Origin: a virus
IMG/VR virus record: IMGVR_UViG_3300000115_000182
Span: 1 to 24,801 of that record
DNA: 24,801 nucleotides
Direction: 5' to 3' (one strand)
Each line of letters begins with the position of its first letter. Position 1 is the first letter of the stretch. The position numbers were made by a program, and so were the translations under genes. The notes under the pieces are model-generated. The model was not told the DNA's origin and did no database searches. It worked only from the letters and a program-made list of their open reading frames with translations. Positions 7,620 to 17,468 of this stretch are shown piece after piece.

Positions 7620-8582
7620 CTAATGTTTTTGTATTTCAAATTTATGAGTTGCGGCGGTTGTTGCTGAACCGTTTGGAAATTCCTGAGACCTGTAATCATC
7701 ACTTACTTGTCGTGTTTGATAGTTACCAGAACCATCTAAAATTGTGTTTACCATTCCTGTTCCTCTTTGAGTAGCACTTTGATTGTAAACATATCTAATT
7801 TTATGATTAGCATCACTTTCTGATGCTGTTTCTCTTATCCATTCTAACAAATAACCTTGCCAATCTGCTAAAGGAAATGTCTGCAAATTACCATCACTAT
7901 TTATGAATAAAGGACACCCATTATCTTGTGTAAGATTTGGTTCTGTACCTTGGTCTATTTTAAATAGATAATAGTTGCTTATAGTTGTTGGTTGGTCTGC
8001 TGTTTCTGGTATACCATCTGATGAATACTCACCCGTATCCGCTCTTGTATCTGTAAAAATAGGATTTGATGATACCAATGTGCAATTTGATAATGTTGTT
8101 GCACTATTTACAGTATATGTACCACCTTGATTTTCTTTATCAGAAAATGCTGATACTAATAAGTCAATTGCTGGATGTAAAAAAGTATCTTTAATATCTG
8201 TTAAATTCATTGCTTGAATATTACCACCAGATGTTAGATACACCGGCCATAGTCTTCCTCCGTCTGCTGTTGGAGAAACACTTGCATTTGTTTGTGTTAT
8301 TCTATTATAACTAACGGTAACAGTTTGAGGTTCTTCTGTAGAACCTTCTGCCACAAAAGCAGTTGTGCTTGTAGAAGTTGCACCAGCAGATTTTCTTGTA
8401 TCAGTTATTGCTCCACCTGTTAAAGAACCACCCGTTGCAGATGACTCTACTGTCAATGTTACTGAAGGATTTCCTGCATATGCAAATATGCAATAAGAAA
8501 CACTTAGGGCAATTTCCGCATCTGTCATTCTTCTTGGGTTATTTACTGTTGCATCATATATTAGTGGGTCTCTTGCCGCCAT
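7620..8582 (-). CDS. putative virion structural (fibre or baseplate-associated) protein
   Basis: A 320-aa protein dominated by Thr, Ser, Gly and Asn and starting MAARDPLIYDATVNNPRRMT. The N terminus resembles a group of marine T4-like phage structural proteins of unknown role. The central part (TGGSLTGGAITDTRKSAG, VTVSYNRITQTN) is predicted to be beta-rich. The segment DWQGYLLEWIRETASESDANHKI near the C terminus is probably helical. The ATG has a strong AGGAGA site ten bases upstream. It lies between the small fibre-like genes and the 171-aa gene, in the same transcript. A virion role is inferred from composition and location; I do not see a catalytic motif. Confidence 0.65.
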   Translation of the reverse strand: MAARDPLIYDATVNNPRRMTDAEIALSVSYCIFAYAGNPSVTLTVESSATGGSLTGGAITDTRKSAGATSTSTTAFVAEGSTEEPQTVTVSYNRITQTNASVSPTADGGRLWPVYLTSGGNIQAMNLTDIKDTFLHPAIDLLVSAFSDKENQGGTYTVNSATTLSNCTLVSSNPIFTDTRADTGEYSSDGIPETADQPTTISNYYLFKIDQGTEPNLTQDNGCPLFINSDGNLQTFPLADWQGYLLEWIRETASESDANHKIRYVYNQSATQRGTGMVNTILDGSGNYQTRQVSDDYRSQEFPNGSATTAATHKFEIQKH

Positions 8583-8603
8583 ATTTTAATCTCCTATATT
8601 TTA

Positions 8604-8831
8604 TTACGAACCAGGTGTGAAAATAGTTTTAACAACAGTTGAACCATCAGATGCTAAAATTTGTATGGTAACCGCAGACGCCATCTTTGCTGAAGTCACT
8701 GCTGTTGAAGATAATTTGTCATTAGTTACTGCGTCATCATTTATCTTCGCAGTCGTTACATTACTGTCGGCAATATCTGCTGTTGCCACTGTGCCATCTG
8801 TAATATTGTCAGTTGTAATTCTTGTTGTCAT
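8604..8831 (-). CDS. small fibre-like protein with TxxIxDxxVTxxKL-type repeats
   Basis: A 75-aa Thr/Ala/Asp-rich protein. Residues 1-52 are built from short degenerate repeats (ITTDNITDGTVATADIADSNVTTAKINDDAVTNDKL), a pattern common in phage tail fibres, where it forms elongated trimeric shafts. A short C terminus (VTIQILASDGSTVVKTIF) follows. It is much shorter than a full fibre, so it may be a small fibre, a fibre-associated piece or the relic of a larger gene. It has its own late promoter TATAAATA at 8859-8852 and a GAGG site before the ATG, which argues against it being debris. No receptor-binding domain is visible. Confidence 0.65.
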   Translation of the reverse strand: MTTRITTDNITDGTVATADIADSNVTTAKINDDAVTNDKLSSTAVTSAKMASAVTIQILASDGSTVVKTIFTPGS

Positions 8832-8851
8832 TTATACCTCTTTACTATATC

Positions 8852-8859
8852 TATTTATA
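8852..8859 (-). promoter_or_regulatory. T4-type late promoter
   Basis: The leftward strand reads TATAAATA, an exact match to the T4 late promoter core recognised by the phage late sigma factor (gp55 type). It stands 20 bases before the ATG of the 75-aa fibre-like gene, with a GAGG ribosome binding site between, and in the 32-bp gap after the 205-aa gene. Confidence 0.7.
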
Positions 8860-8863
8860 CACG

Positions 8864-9481
8864 TTATGAAGTTATCAATTCTCTCACATTTATAATAACC
8901 CCATTTGCAGGTGCTGTGGTAAATGTTAATGTTGTGCTTGATATTGCATAATCATCAGTTGGTTGCTGAACAACACCATTTTCTGTAACGATTACTGATG
9001 CTGTTGCTTGACCACTCGTCACAGTAAAACCTGTTGTCGAACCGTCTCCCGTATATTTTCTATTGTTGAATGATACAGAACCAATACCACCTATATCTGA
9101 TAACACTTGGGCACCAGTTCTTGTTTTTATTACTCCGCTGTCACTCACTAAAAATTTATCTGTATCAGAACCAGCGGCGGCGATACTTCCTAATGCAATT
9201 GCAAATGTTACAGAATCATCAACTTGACTAACAGTTGCAGTGATTCCAGAACCACCACTAAATTTTAGTGTATGATTAGTTGATATAGTTGCTTCTGTTG
9301 AAGAATCATCACCAATTACAAAGGTTGCTGATGCTTGAGAGGCGAGATTTACTGCTTCAACTAAATCGGTTGCACCAGTAACACTTAAATTAGTAATATC
9401 TCCCACATCAGTTGCTAAACTGTTAAATGTAGTTCTGAATGTTTCTACTGTATTGGTTGTTGCTACACTTCTATCTGCCAT
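8864..9481 (-). CDS. tail-fibre-like protein with C-terminal GDGSTTGF module
   Basis: A 205-aa fibre-like protein. The N terminus TTNTVETFRTTFNSLATDVGDI resembles the start of many marine phage fibre proteins. Residues 56-95 (IGDDSSTEATIS...FSGGSGITATV) match a repeat also present in the 300-aa protein at 17483-18385. Residues 144-202, with GDGSTTGFTV, ENGVVQQPTDDYAIS and the ending VREL, form a module also found at the C terminus of that protein and near the end of the 2089-aa protein. The start follows TAGGT and overlaps the preceding 77-aa gene by 11 bp. A role as small fibre, adaptor or decoration is inferred. No enzymatic motif is seen. Confidence 0.7.
   Translation of the reverse strand: MADRSVATTNTVETFRTTFNSLATDVGDITNLSVTGATDLVEAVNLASQASATFVIGDDSSTEATISTNHTLKFSGGSGITATVSQVDDSVTFAIALGSIAAAGSDTDKFLVSDSGVIKTRTGAQVLSDIGGIGSVSFNNRKYTGDGSTTGFTVTSGQATASVIVTENGVVQQPTDDYAISSTTLTFTTAPANGVIINVRELITS
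8876..9052 (-). repeat. GDGSTTGF module, copy 1 (codes for 59 aa)
   Basis: This is the coding stretch for residues 144-202 of the 205-aa fibre-like protein. It is related to copies at 10118-10294 and 17486-17662. The key shared residues are T-G-D-G-S-T-T-G-F at the start, a central (E/K)NG, Q-P-T/E-P with an aromatic two or three residues later, S-TTLT, and TAPA near the end. Stretches of DNA similarity are also visible with the copy at 17486-17662. Confidence 0.75.
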
Positions 9482-9704
9482 TTTTACCTACTAATTTTTT
9501 AATTAAATCTTTAATTTCATATAACTCTTGTTTAAGGTTATTTATTTCTCTACAAGCATCTCTTATTTTATCATTATTTTTTTTCATTGCTTTTCTTCTT
9601 TGCATATACTTTTCATAATCAGATTTATTTGTATTTACTATTGCACTTGAATATTCATCTCTTACTAAATCTTGATAACCCTCTACTTTTAATACTTTAC
9701 CCAT
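9471..9704 (-). CDS. small charged coiled-coil protein
   Basis: A 77-aa protein, MGKVLKVEGYQDLVRDEYSS and onward. The N terminus (VLKVEGYQDLVRDEYSSAIVNT) recalls short proteins next to structural genes in marine T4-like phages. Residues 30-72 are strongly helical and charged, with heptad-like spacing of Ile and Leu (REINNLKQELYEIKDLIKKL), suggesting a coiled coil. Its ATG shares one base with the stop of the 2089-aa gene (TAATG), so translation is probably coupled. Its stop lies 11 bp inside the next fibre-like gene. It may be a linker or chaperone for fibre assembly; nothing in the sequence proves this. Confidence 0.65.
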   Translation of the reverse strand: MGKVLKVEGYQDLVRDEYSSAIVNTNKSDYEKYMQRRKAMKKNNDKIRDACREINNLKQELYEIKDLIKKLVGKNGR

Positions 9705-12700
9705 TATGTTGCTAGTGCTATTGCTCTAAAGTCTTTTATTCTGACTGGATAAGACGAAACACTCCCTTTCATTACAATTTTTATTTGAAATGATGAAAAC
9801 TCAGGTAAATCACTTATTGAAAATTTATGTTCTTTAAATAACTCATCAGCAACAGTGCCATCTACTGGAGTTACAGCAATATCAGGTGCACCGCCTGTAT
9901 TAAATGCAGTGTATGATATATCATTTAACTTTCTAGTTTCTTCACCACCTGTTGTTCTAAAATATGCTTCAATAGTTGATGTTGTAAACACAGAAGCATC
10001 AACTCTAATTTCTAATGCTTGTGATGGATTTGCTAATGTAATTGGTCTTGTCAAGTAAACACTTGATGAAGAACCACCTTCATTATCAGTATCTTCTATA
10101 AAGTTAATAGTATTTGTAATTTTTGCAACAACTTTATCATCTGATGCTGGTGCTGTACCTAAGGTTAATGTTGTACTTGATACTGTAAAATCATTTATAG
10201 GTTCTAATAATGTTCCATTCTTTTTTACTTGCATAATATGTGCATTTGTTGGTGTTGCACTTAAAGTAAATCCTGTTGTTGAACCATCACCAGTAAAGGT
10301 GTCAGTTGAACTGACTGTTGGATTACTTACTCTATTTTGTATAGCAAATGATGTTAATGCTTTAGTATCTATCACAGGTGATAAATTATTTACTGTAGAA
10401 ACTATTGATGTATTTAACAGTAATGATTTATAGTTTGTAGTTGCAGATAATTCATTTGTTTGATTTATAGATGATGCAATAACTCTAGGTTCTGTGAAGT
10501 ATATGTTTTTACCAAGAACTATGCTTCTAGCATTACTTGATGAATCTAAACTAAATGGTGTTTCTGTACCATGTATAGATTTACCGGTTGTTGTTCTTAA
10601 TGTAGAAGACAATGTTGTTTGAGGATGAACAATGTGACCTATTTGTAATTGTAATACATCAAATGCTCTATTTTGTGTCGCAGTAATATTTGAACCACCA
10701 ACTTCACTTGTTGCATTTGCATCATTACCAGCAGTTGTAATATCATAACTATCAAAAGTAATGTTTGATATTGAGGTATAAGTTCCATTTATACTACTAT
10801 TTGAAATATTATTATATGTACCTGAACCAACACTTGCTATTGTGACATTATCAGATGTTGACATCATTCCGTGGTTTGGATGTTTTACTCTTATTACTTT
10901 GGTACCATTAAAAGTTGTCAAAGGATTTAATGCTAATGTTTTTGTTGGAATATCTTTGTTTGCAAAAGTTACTGTACCAGTTGTGCCTGTTGTAAACTTA
11001 CATCTATTTAATTTGTATTTTAAATCTTCCATTTGCTCAGGTGTCCAAGTTCTATAATTAGAAGATTTAAAGAGAATACCTAAATCGGGTATCTTAGAAA
11101 CTATCCTATTACCATCAAGTGTCTTATCACCCAATCTACAAATGTATGCTGTATAATCAAAAGAGTCAGAATAAAATATCACACAATATTCTGTTCCTTC
11201 ATGTAGGTATACTGGTGAAGGAAATACAAATTTAGTTGCTACTGAACCATCTGTACTTGTGGTAATCTCTGAAGGATTTAAATACTTTGTGGAAAATGGT
11301 ACAACATCTGTACCAGGATATCCGTTAATCATATTTCTAATTTCACATCTAACAGGAACAGTAGATGATTTTGTAGCAAAGAAAATTTCAACACTTGAGA
11401 AAAAAGCACCATTTTCAATATCTACCATAAATGATTGTGCGAGTGGGTCACCACCAGCGCCACCGCCACCGCCTCCTCCTCCTCCAAATTGTTGGACACG
11501 TGGTTGAGGTATTGCTTCAGACAATGTTCTATTTGATGTTGTGCTGGTTCTTACAACTTGAATTTCTCTAGTTGATGTAAATACCCCTCTGACAGTTTCT
11601 TGCAAACCTTTTGCTACATAATCTGCTTCGGCAGATGTTGCTACATTTGTTTTATCATCTGAGTTTGTTGAAGAACTTGTTAATCTAAAAACTCTTTTAC
11701 CAGTTCTCCATCTAGGATTTGCGTCTGTGCTAGGGTCAGGAATTGCAAATGTACCCGTTGCTGTTCCGTTTGTATCTGTAATAATACTTCCACCTGATGA
11801 ACCACCTGTAGGTGTGACATAGGTATTGATATCTTCATTATCAAAGAAAGCATATACTCTTGTGTTTGGTCGCATACCTCTTGCAGTAAACGATATATCT
11901 CTTGCTCTTATAAAAGGAATAAAGTTAACACCGACAACTCTATCACCTAAATTTTCTGTTACTGTTAATGGAATTGCTGTTGAACGAATACCACTTCTTG
12001 TTTGACCAGTTCTTCTAACATTTCCAGAAACTCCTGTCCATTGTGTTTGCCATTCATTCCATTCTGTACCCATAGGTATTTCTGTAATATTAGGATTTGA
12101 TAATCCTAACTCGTCTACTAAATTGTCAAAAGCACCTCTAACATTTACAGTTAAGTCAGGTACTCTTACAACATCTTTCCACATATCTACGGGTGGGTCT
12201 AAATCTATTTTACCAATCCAATCAAAAACTGCATATGGATTTAAATTTTCTGTAGCAGTTGCATAAGGCACATCAATAACCGTTTCTTCTGTATAAGGTA
12301 ATGTTATTAAATCACCAGTTTTTTGATAACCTGCATCTGTTCTATCTGCTTCAACGATTGCTGTACCGTCTTGGTCAACTTCTTCTAAATCAACAGCATC
12401 AGAAAAATATAAACCTCTTCCTTCACCTGTTGTTCTATCTACTGCAAACTTGTAATCATTGTTAGATACATCACCAATATTATGACCAGAAAAGTTATCT
12501 ACGACAAATCCGTTTTTAAATCTATCAAATCCATCAGAGTCTTGAATTTGTAATGACTTTGAATCTATTTCTAACATAGAAAGTTGTGTATAGTATTCTG
12601 TATTTGATATTCTTTTTTCTAATTCTCCAATATCTTTCATAGTATATCTTTTTGTATCTTGTAAATCAACTTCGACATCGGATGTAGATAATGTGTAAGA

Positions 12701-15700
12701 AGGAACATTTACAAGTGCAGTATACAAATGACCCTCTAAATTTGATGGTGCTTCTGGTATTATTGCAGGTGCACCTTTTGAAACTCTAAATTCACCATTT
12801 CTTGTTAAGAAAATTTTATCTATTCTTTTAAGATAAAATTCAAAGTCAGCAGTTATATCGTTATTAAACTCAACAACATCACAATCAGACGCACCTGTAC
12901 CATCATAACTTCTATCAGAATTTCCTGAACCTATTGTAGATGCATCATCAACTCTAGGTCTAAAATCTAGACAATCTCTTAACTGAAAAATTTCACCTGT
13001 TGTATCTGATGTATATGAAGATATATTTTCATAGTCTACAATACCTGAATAACTGTCAACGTCAAAGTAATCACCTGTACCGTGTGAGAAGAAATCAAAA
13101 TCAATTAGTAATCTTCCTGTTGGTACTAACTTACCAGGTTTTAATTTAATTCTACCAATATCATAGTAGTTATCTCTTTGACCATTATCTAAATCAAATC
13201 TATCTGTTATGTCTGTATGACTTGTAGTAGCGGTGGTACTAAAATCTGGCGCCATATAAACTTTATTTAAAACTTTAATATCTGCTTTACCCAAACCAAC
13301 TACACCACTTTCAATGGTTGCTTGAGTAGACACTGCTAAAGTTTCATCTTCATTTAATGTTTTAGATTTTGATGGTGCTACACTTCTTGAAACAGTTGTT
13401 AGTATTTTTACCTTATGACCATTGAAGTTTGCACCAAAGTCTAGTGTTAATGTTCTACCCGTTGGTGAACCTGAAAGGGCAAATATTGCATCACCTTCGT
13501 GATTATTACCTGATAAATTTAAAACATCACCAACAGCACCTGTTCCACCAGAACCAGTTGACATTATTGTTACTGAGAAATCATCATTATTTAATGATGC
13601 AAAAGTTTCGTTTGTTCCTGTGGTAATAGATATATCACCGTTTGATGATAAAGTACCTGTAAAATTTCTTCTTACATTAAAGTTTGTATCTGTAACTAAA
13701 CCATTTGCAGTTGTCTTTAATGTTTTGATTGTTTCATAAGGTAATTTAAAAATATTAGTATTATTTTCAGGATTTTGTAATTTACCTCTTTGTCTTGTAA
13801 CGACTTTAGCAGTTGATACATCAGAACTACCGACAGCAACCGTTAATGTAAGTGAAGTTGCAGAATCAATATATTTAACTAAACGAGTTAATGAAGTACC
13901 TGCATTGTTTGTAAATGTAATTTGGTCTCCAATTTTTAACTCTGTATTAAAATTTGTACCAGAACCTGTTACTGTAGAACCACTATTTGCTACTGTTATA
14001 TTTCCAGTCAAAGTAAAATTATCACCATATGTAGATGTTAAATCTGTATCAGCAGTATAGTTTGGTGAACCTGACATTCCGATTTGTTTTACTTCTGAAG
14101 TATCTGCTATTCTAACACCTTTGTAACCAAATCTATCAGTTTGAATTGTACCTGTTACATTTGAAGTAGCACCATTAATAATTTCACCTGCTTCAAAAAA
14201 TCCTTGAACATCACTCAGTACAACGACTGTGTGTTTTGCAGTTGGACCAGATGTGAATGTAGTTACATTAGGAAAACCTGTTCCACTTGCATCATATAAT
14301 TCAAAAGTATTTGTTGTTGTATTTTTTACGGTGTAAATTGTATCAGAAGAAACGGTGGTACTATCTACTTGATAATTTCCACCTGATAAAGTAATTTGTT
14401 GACCATCTGTAAATCCATGTGCATTTAGTGTTACAACCGCCGCCGAAAATGCACCTTCAATATCTGTACCAGATGCAGTTATTGATGTAACTGCTGTACT
14501 TTTAGTTTCTGTTACTGCTTGAACAACACCTGTTCCACCATTTGATGCACCACTTACTATTTCACCTGTTGTAAATGATACTGATGTAGGTATACTAACT
14601 CTTGTGAACATTTCAATATCAAAAAGATAGTGTCTAAAAATAGTTGCTGAAGTTCCTGCGTAGATATCATTAGTTTCTGTACCTGCAACATATTCAAAAC
14701 CTCTAGTTTTTGCTCTACCTATTTCAGGAACAGTGACACCTACAGATGCTTGAAGTGTTCCTCTTGCACTTGTTTTTGTATCAAAAAGAGTTAATGTTTT
14801 AAATGCTTCAACATCACCAGATACGAATGTAATATCAGGTTGACCAAAAACATTATTTACATTAATAAAATTCTTTATGTCGTATCTTGTTTTGTGATTG
14901 TTTTCTGTTTCAAAATCTCTTGCTTTATCAACTGCTACAAATGTAGTAGCAATTCTATCTATTTCATAACCTGAAACATATGCTTTGAAAGGGTCAAAAC
15001 CAATCGCTATTTTTGTACTATCACCACCATTTTCTGATGTAAAGATACCTCTGTTGGTACCACTTTTTAAATGCTCTCTTATTTCTGTTTTTAATGGTTG
15101 AAGTGTATAATGTCCTGATTCATCAAATGTTCTTCTTGCTAAATTTTCTTCTAGAACAGAATATTCTGTATTTCTAACCAATCTTTTAACATTACCTTGT
15201 TCAATTCTTGCTATCTCAAAGAAATTTGAATCTTCAGTTGATGATAAAGTTTTTTTAGCAAGTGCTAAAGATATTTTAAATCTGTGGGCACCTGGTGCTG
15301 ATTCGTTAGATGAACCAGTTGCATTATCATTTAATGAACTATCATCACTTGGTGTGACAAAACTTTCTGTTATCGTAAAACCCATTCTGTAACTTGATGT
15401 ATTCGTGTACTTATCTAACACCAATGTTTCTTGTGAGTTTCTGATAAAGAAACCATCATAGTAATAAACACCTGCTTGTACTTGAACTGCCGAACCTATG
15501 TGTGCAGTTGCTACGACAACTGTAGGACTTCCATCAGCACTTGATGTTAAAGTTTCACCTGCATCAAAAACTGTTTTAGCATTGTTTGTACCAGTTTTTG
15601 TGTATCGAACATATAATGTGTCTGGGTCAGTTCCGTCTGTTACATCTACTTTAGTAACAAATCCTACAACACCTGATGAACCACCTGTAAGTGTTGTATT

Positions 15701-15973
15701 TAAATATGTGCTTAAACTTGTTGCTGTCTTTGAGGTTAATTTTATAGAATGAAAATCGGTATCAATTGATATTTGTCCAGGTATTATCATTGAACCTTGT
15801 TTGAACATATGATCGCCAAATCTCTCGATTTGGTTTTGTAATATTGATTGTGATTGTGTTAATTCTCTACCTTGAACAGCGAACGCAGGACGAAACAAAA
15901 TTCTATGAAAATTTTTATCTTCCGAGAAATCGTCATAATAGGGCGATACATTAAAATCGGTTGATGCTGGCAT
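9704..15973 (-). CDS. giant virion structural protein, DUF4815-like N terminus
   Basis: A 2089-aa protein, the largest in the window. Its start (MPASTDFNVSPYYDDFSEDK, then RPAFAVQGRELTQSQ and QIERFGDHMFKQGS) matches what I know as the DUF4815 region of large structural proteins in marine T4-like phages. The middle is beta-rich, with GE-(I)-x-(N/S)-G-A-x-S-type repeats. Residues 1497-1505 are nine glycines, followed by a DPLAQSF segment (about 1509-1515) and a region of roughly 150 residues including VRCEIRNMINGYPG and VYLHEGTEYCVIF that recurs in this protein class. A GDGSTTGF module occupies 1894-1952. The ATG has a strong AAGGAG site. It follows gp8, where T4 has its gp9-gp12 fibre and baseplate genes, so it probably connects or forms fibres on the baseplate. 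Confidence 0.85.
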   Translation of the reverse strand: MPASTDFNVSPYYDDFSEDKNFHRILFRPAFAVQGRELTQSQSILQNQIERFGDHMFKQGSMIIPGQISIDTDFHSIKLTSKTATSLSTYLNTTLTGGSSGVVGFVTKVDVTDGTDPDTLYVRYTKTGTNNAKTVFDAGETLTSSADGSPTVVVATAHIGSAVQVQAGVYYYDGFFIRNSQETLVLDKYTNTSSYRMGFTITESFVTPSDDSSLNDNATGSSNESAPGAHRFKISLALAKKTLSSTEDSNFFEIARIEQGNVKRLVRNTEYSVLEENLARRTFDESGHYTLQPLKTEIREHLKSGTNRGIFTSENGGDSTKIAIGFDPFKAYVSGYEIDRIATTFVAVDKARDFETENNHKTRYDIKNFINVNNVFGQPDITFVSGDVEAFKTLTLFDTKTSARGTLQASVGVTVPEIGRAKTRGFEYVAGTETNDIYAGTSATIFRHYLFDIEMFTRVSIPTSVSFTTGEIVSGASNGGTGVVQAVTETKSTAVTSITASGTDIEGAFSAAVVTLNAHGFTDGQQITLSGGNYQVDSTTVSSDTIYTVKNTTTNTFELYDASGTGFPNVTTFTSGPTAKHTVVVLSDVQGFFEAGEIINGATSNVTGTIQTDRFGYKGVRIADTSEVKQIGMSGSPNYTADTDLTSTYGDNFTLTGNITVANSGSTVTGSGTNFNTELKIGDQITFTNNAGTSLTRLVKYIDSATSLTLTVAVGSSDVSTAKVVTRQRGKLQNPENNTNIFKLPYETIKTLKTTANGLVTDTNFNVRRNFTGTLSSNGDISITTGTNETFASLNNDDFSVTIMSTGSGGTGAVGDVLNLSGNNHEGDAIFALSGSPTGRTLTLDFGANFNGHKVKILTTVSRSVAPSKSKTLNEDETLAVSTQATIESGVVGLGKADIKVLNKVYMAPDFSTTATTSHTDITDRFDLDNGQRDNYYDIGRIKLKPGKLVPTGRLLIDFDFFSHGTGDYFDVDSYSGIVDYENISSYTSDTTGEIFQLRDCLDFRPRVDDASTIGSGNSDRSYDGTGASDCDVVEFNNDITADFEFYLKRIDKIFLTRNGEFRVSKGAPAIIPEAPSNLEGHLYTALVNVPSYTLSTSDVEVDLQDTKRYTMKDIGELEKRISNTEYYTQLSMLEIDSKSLQIQDSDGFDRFKNGFVVDNFSGHNIGDVSNNDYKFAVDRTTGEGRGLYFSDAVDLEEVDQDGTAIVEADRTDAGYQKTGDLITLPYTEETVIDVPYATATENLNPYAVFDWIGKIDLDPPVDMWKDVVRVPDLTVNVRGAFDNLVDELGLSNPNITEIPMGTEWNEWQTQWTGVSGNVRRTGQTRSGIRSTAIPLTVTENLGDRVVGVNFIPFIRARDISFTARGMRPNTRVYAFFDNEDINTYVTPTGGSSGGSIITDTNGTATGTFAIPDPSTDANPRWRTGKRVFRLTSSSTNSDDKTNVATSAEADYVAKGLQETVRGVFTSTREIQVVRTSTTSNRTLSEAIPQPRVQQFGGGGGGGGGAGGDPLAQSFMVDIENGAFFSSVEIFFATKSSTVPVRCEIRNMINGYPGTDVVPFSTKYLNPSEITTSTDGSVATKFVFPSPVYLHEGTEYCVIFYSDSFDYTAYICRLGDKTLDGNRIVSKIPDLGILFKSSNYRTWTPEQMEDLKYKLNRCKFTTGTTGTVTFANKDIPTKTLALNPLTTFNGTKVIRVKHPNHGMMSTSDNVTIASVGSGTYNNISNSSINGTYTSISNITFDSYDITTAGNDANATSEVGGSNITATQNRAFDVLQLQIGHIVHPQTTLSSTLRTTTGKSIHGTETPFSLDSSSNARSIVLGKNIYFTEPRVIASSINQTNELSATTNYKSLLLNTSIVSTVNNLSPVIDTKALTSFAIQNRVSNPTVSSTDTFTGDGSTTGFTLSATPTNAHIMQVKKNGTLLEPINDFTVSSTTLTLGTAPASDDKVVAKITNTINFIEDTDNEGGSSSSVYLTRPITLANPSQALEIRVDASVFTTSTIEAYFRTTGGEETRKLNDISYTAFNTGGAPDIAVTPVDGTVADELFKEHKFSISDLPEFSSFQIKIVMKGSVSSYPVRIKDFRAIALAT
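10118..10294 (-). repeat. GDGSTTGF module, copy 2 (codes for 59 aa)
   Basis: This stretch codes for residues 1894-1952 of the 2089-aa protein. It keeps T-G-D-G-S-T-T-G-F, a central KNG, EP-x-NDF, S-STTLTL and TAPA, but is more diverged than the copies at 8876-9052 and 17486-17662. It is internal here, whereas the other two copies are C-terminal or nearly so. Confidence 0.7.
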
Positions 15974-15982
15974 CTATACTCC

Positions 15983-17452
15983 TTAAAATTCAACTATTAA
16001 TTTAACATTTTCAGTCTGGTCACTTGCTCTTGATATTGGTGTTCTACTTTCTAAGTATATGATATCGCCTGAATCTGCATCTATTTCTGACGGTGCATAT
16101 CCGTTAGTAAATGAAACATTGTTTACTGCACTGTCTGAATCGGGATCCGGTGTTCCTGTTGCTGACGAAGTTTGACCTGTTACAACATTTTCACCACTAA
16201 ATGCTGTTAAGTTTCCATTTGCATCTAGACCTTCATCATTAAATCTTGTTTGTATGTAATATAAAATTCTGTTTGTTGAATCATACTCAACTATTTTACC
16301 AACTGCGCCTGTTGATGTTTGATTTATTTCTTCATCAACAACAAAAGCACCTGGAGTTGGTGAAGATTTAAATCGAATTGCTTTAGTTCCTCTAAGTGTT
16401 GTAGCACTTGCGGCGGAACCACCTGAGTTTGGGTCTCTTAATAAGAATAGTTTTCTAAAATCGTTTGATACTGTAAAGTCACCAGAGTTCGCCGCCTCTG
16501 CACCTGTAAATGTTGCATTTAGCATTATAAAAACACCACCTAATTCTTCTATAGCATTTGTACCATGTCCACCTTTTGGTTCAATTATACAATCTAATTC
16601 TGCACCTGATAATGAACCACCACCAGCAGTGTTTATATCTGCCACTCTAATATAACCGAACGTATAACCTGAACCTACATTTGTAACTGTAACTGCACTA
16701 ATGGCATTTGAAGATATCGTAACTGTAACTGTTCCTGATGAACCATCACCTCTAATCGGTACACTTGTATGTGTGCCATTTGTACCACCTGAACCAGCAG
16801 TTTTAATTTTAACTATATTGATAGCACCGTCTACGGCGGCGGATGCAACTGTAGAGTTTGTTGCTACACCCATAAAGTCTGTAGATAAAAAGTTTGCTTG
16901 TTGTGATGAAGACAATGTGTACATATATTTCCACTTATATCCGTCAGCAGTTGTTAAAATAGATGTTGATGTACCTGTAGGTTCAACTGTTGAATTTGCA
17001 TTACTATTATTATCTAAACACTTGTAGACATTAAATGCACTAGACATTACAAAAAATGTTGCATCAAATAAACTACTTGCACCACTGTTAGCAGTAAGTG
17101 TAGTTGATGTTCCTGTAATAAATGAACCGTAATCGTGTCGATACATATCGTACACTGTACCAGTTGTCCAATTTCTTCTAGGTATAACTTGTTGTATATC
17201 AGATGAAGTAATTTTTTTGGCGGCAAGAGCATCATCAAAAACATAAAATTCCTCTGATACACTATCAGGAGGAGTTAATGGCGATGTTTCTGTACCTAAA
17301 TTTTCCGTTCTGGAATCACCTCTTGTTTGAGTAGCATGTGCTTGAGGTTTACCTATACCCAAATAATAAATATTTGGACTTGATTCTGTAAAACTCTCCA
17401 AAAACTGCTCTGAGTTATTAATTCTGAATTTGTTTGTAATAATTGCTGGCAT
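15983..17452 (-). CDS. gp8: baseplate wedge protein gp8
   Basis: A 489-aa homologue of T4 gp8, a subunit of the baseplate wedge. Matches to T4 gp8 that I can recall are: N-terminal ITNKFRI, VIPRRNW (89-95; T4 VIPRRDW), DGYKWKYMYTL (170-180; T4 DGYVWEYLFEI), DFRKLFLLRDP (331-341) and the C-terminal GDIIYLESRTPISRASDQTE (462-481; T4 GEMIYMENRPPIIMAMDQTE). T4 gp8 is about 334 residues, so this protein is some 150 residues longer. The extra length falls mainly between 200 and 440 and includes a GSGYTFGYIRV segment and GE/SGA-type repeats (369-432). It has its own late promoter and an AAGGA site. Confidence 0.92.
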   Translation of the reverse strand: MPAIITNKFRINNSEQFLESFTESSPNIYYLGIGKPQAHATQTRGDSRTENLGTETSPLTPPDSVSEEFYVFDDALAAKKITSSDIQQVIPRRNWTTGTVYDMYRHDYGSFITGTSTTLTANSGASSLFDATFFVMSSAFNVYKCLDNNSNANSTVEPTGTSTSILTTADGYKWKYMYTLSSSQQANFLSTDFMGVATNSTVASAAVDGAINIVKIKTAGSGGTNGTHTSVPIRGDGSSGTVTVTISSNAISAVTVTNVGSGYTFGYIRVADINTAGGGSLSGAELDCIIEPKGGHGTNAIEELGGVFIMLNATFTGAEAANSGDFTVSNDFRKLFLLRDPNSGGSAASATTLRGTKAIRFKSSPTPGAFVVDEEINQTSTGAVGKIVEYDSTNRILYYIQTRFNDEGLDANGNLTAFSGENVVTGQTSSATGTPDPDSDSAVNNVSFTNGYAPSEIDADSGDIIYLESRTPISRASDQTENVKLIVEF

Positions 17453-17468
17453 TTCTAATCCTTCATAC

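Noticed and set aside
11259-11507. Rightward frame with a proline run
   Set aside because: The prolines are the antisense of the poly-glycine hinge in the 2089-aa protein.
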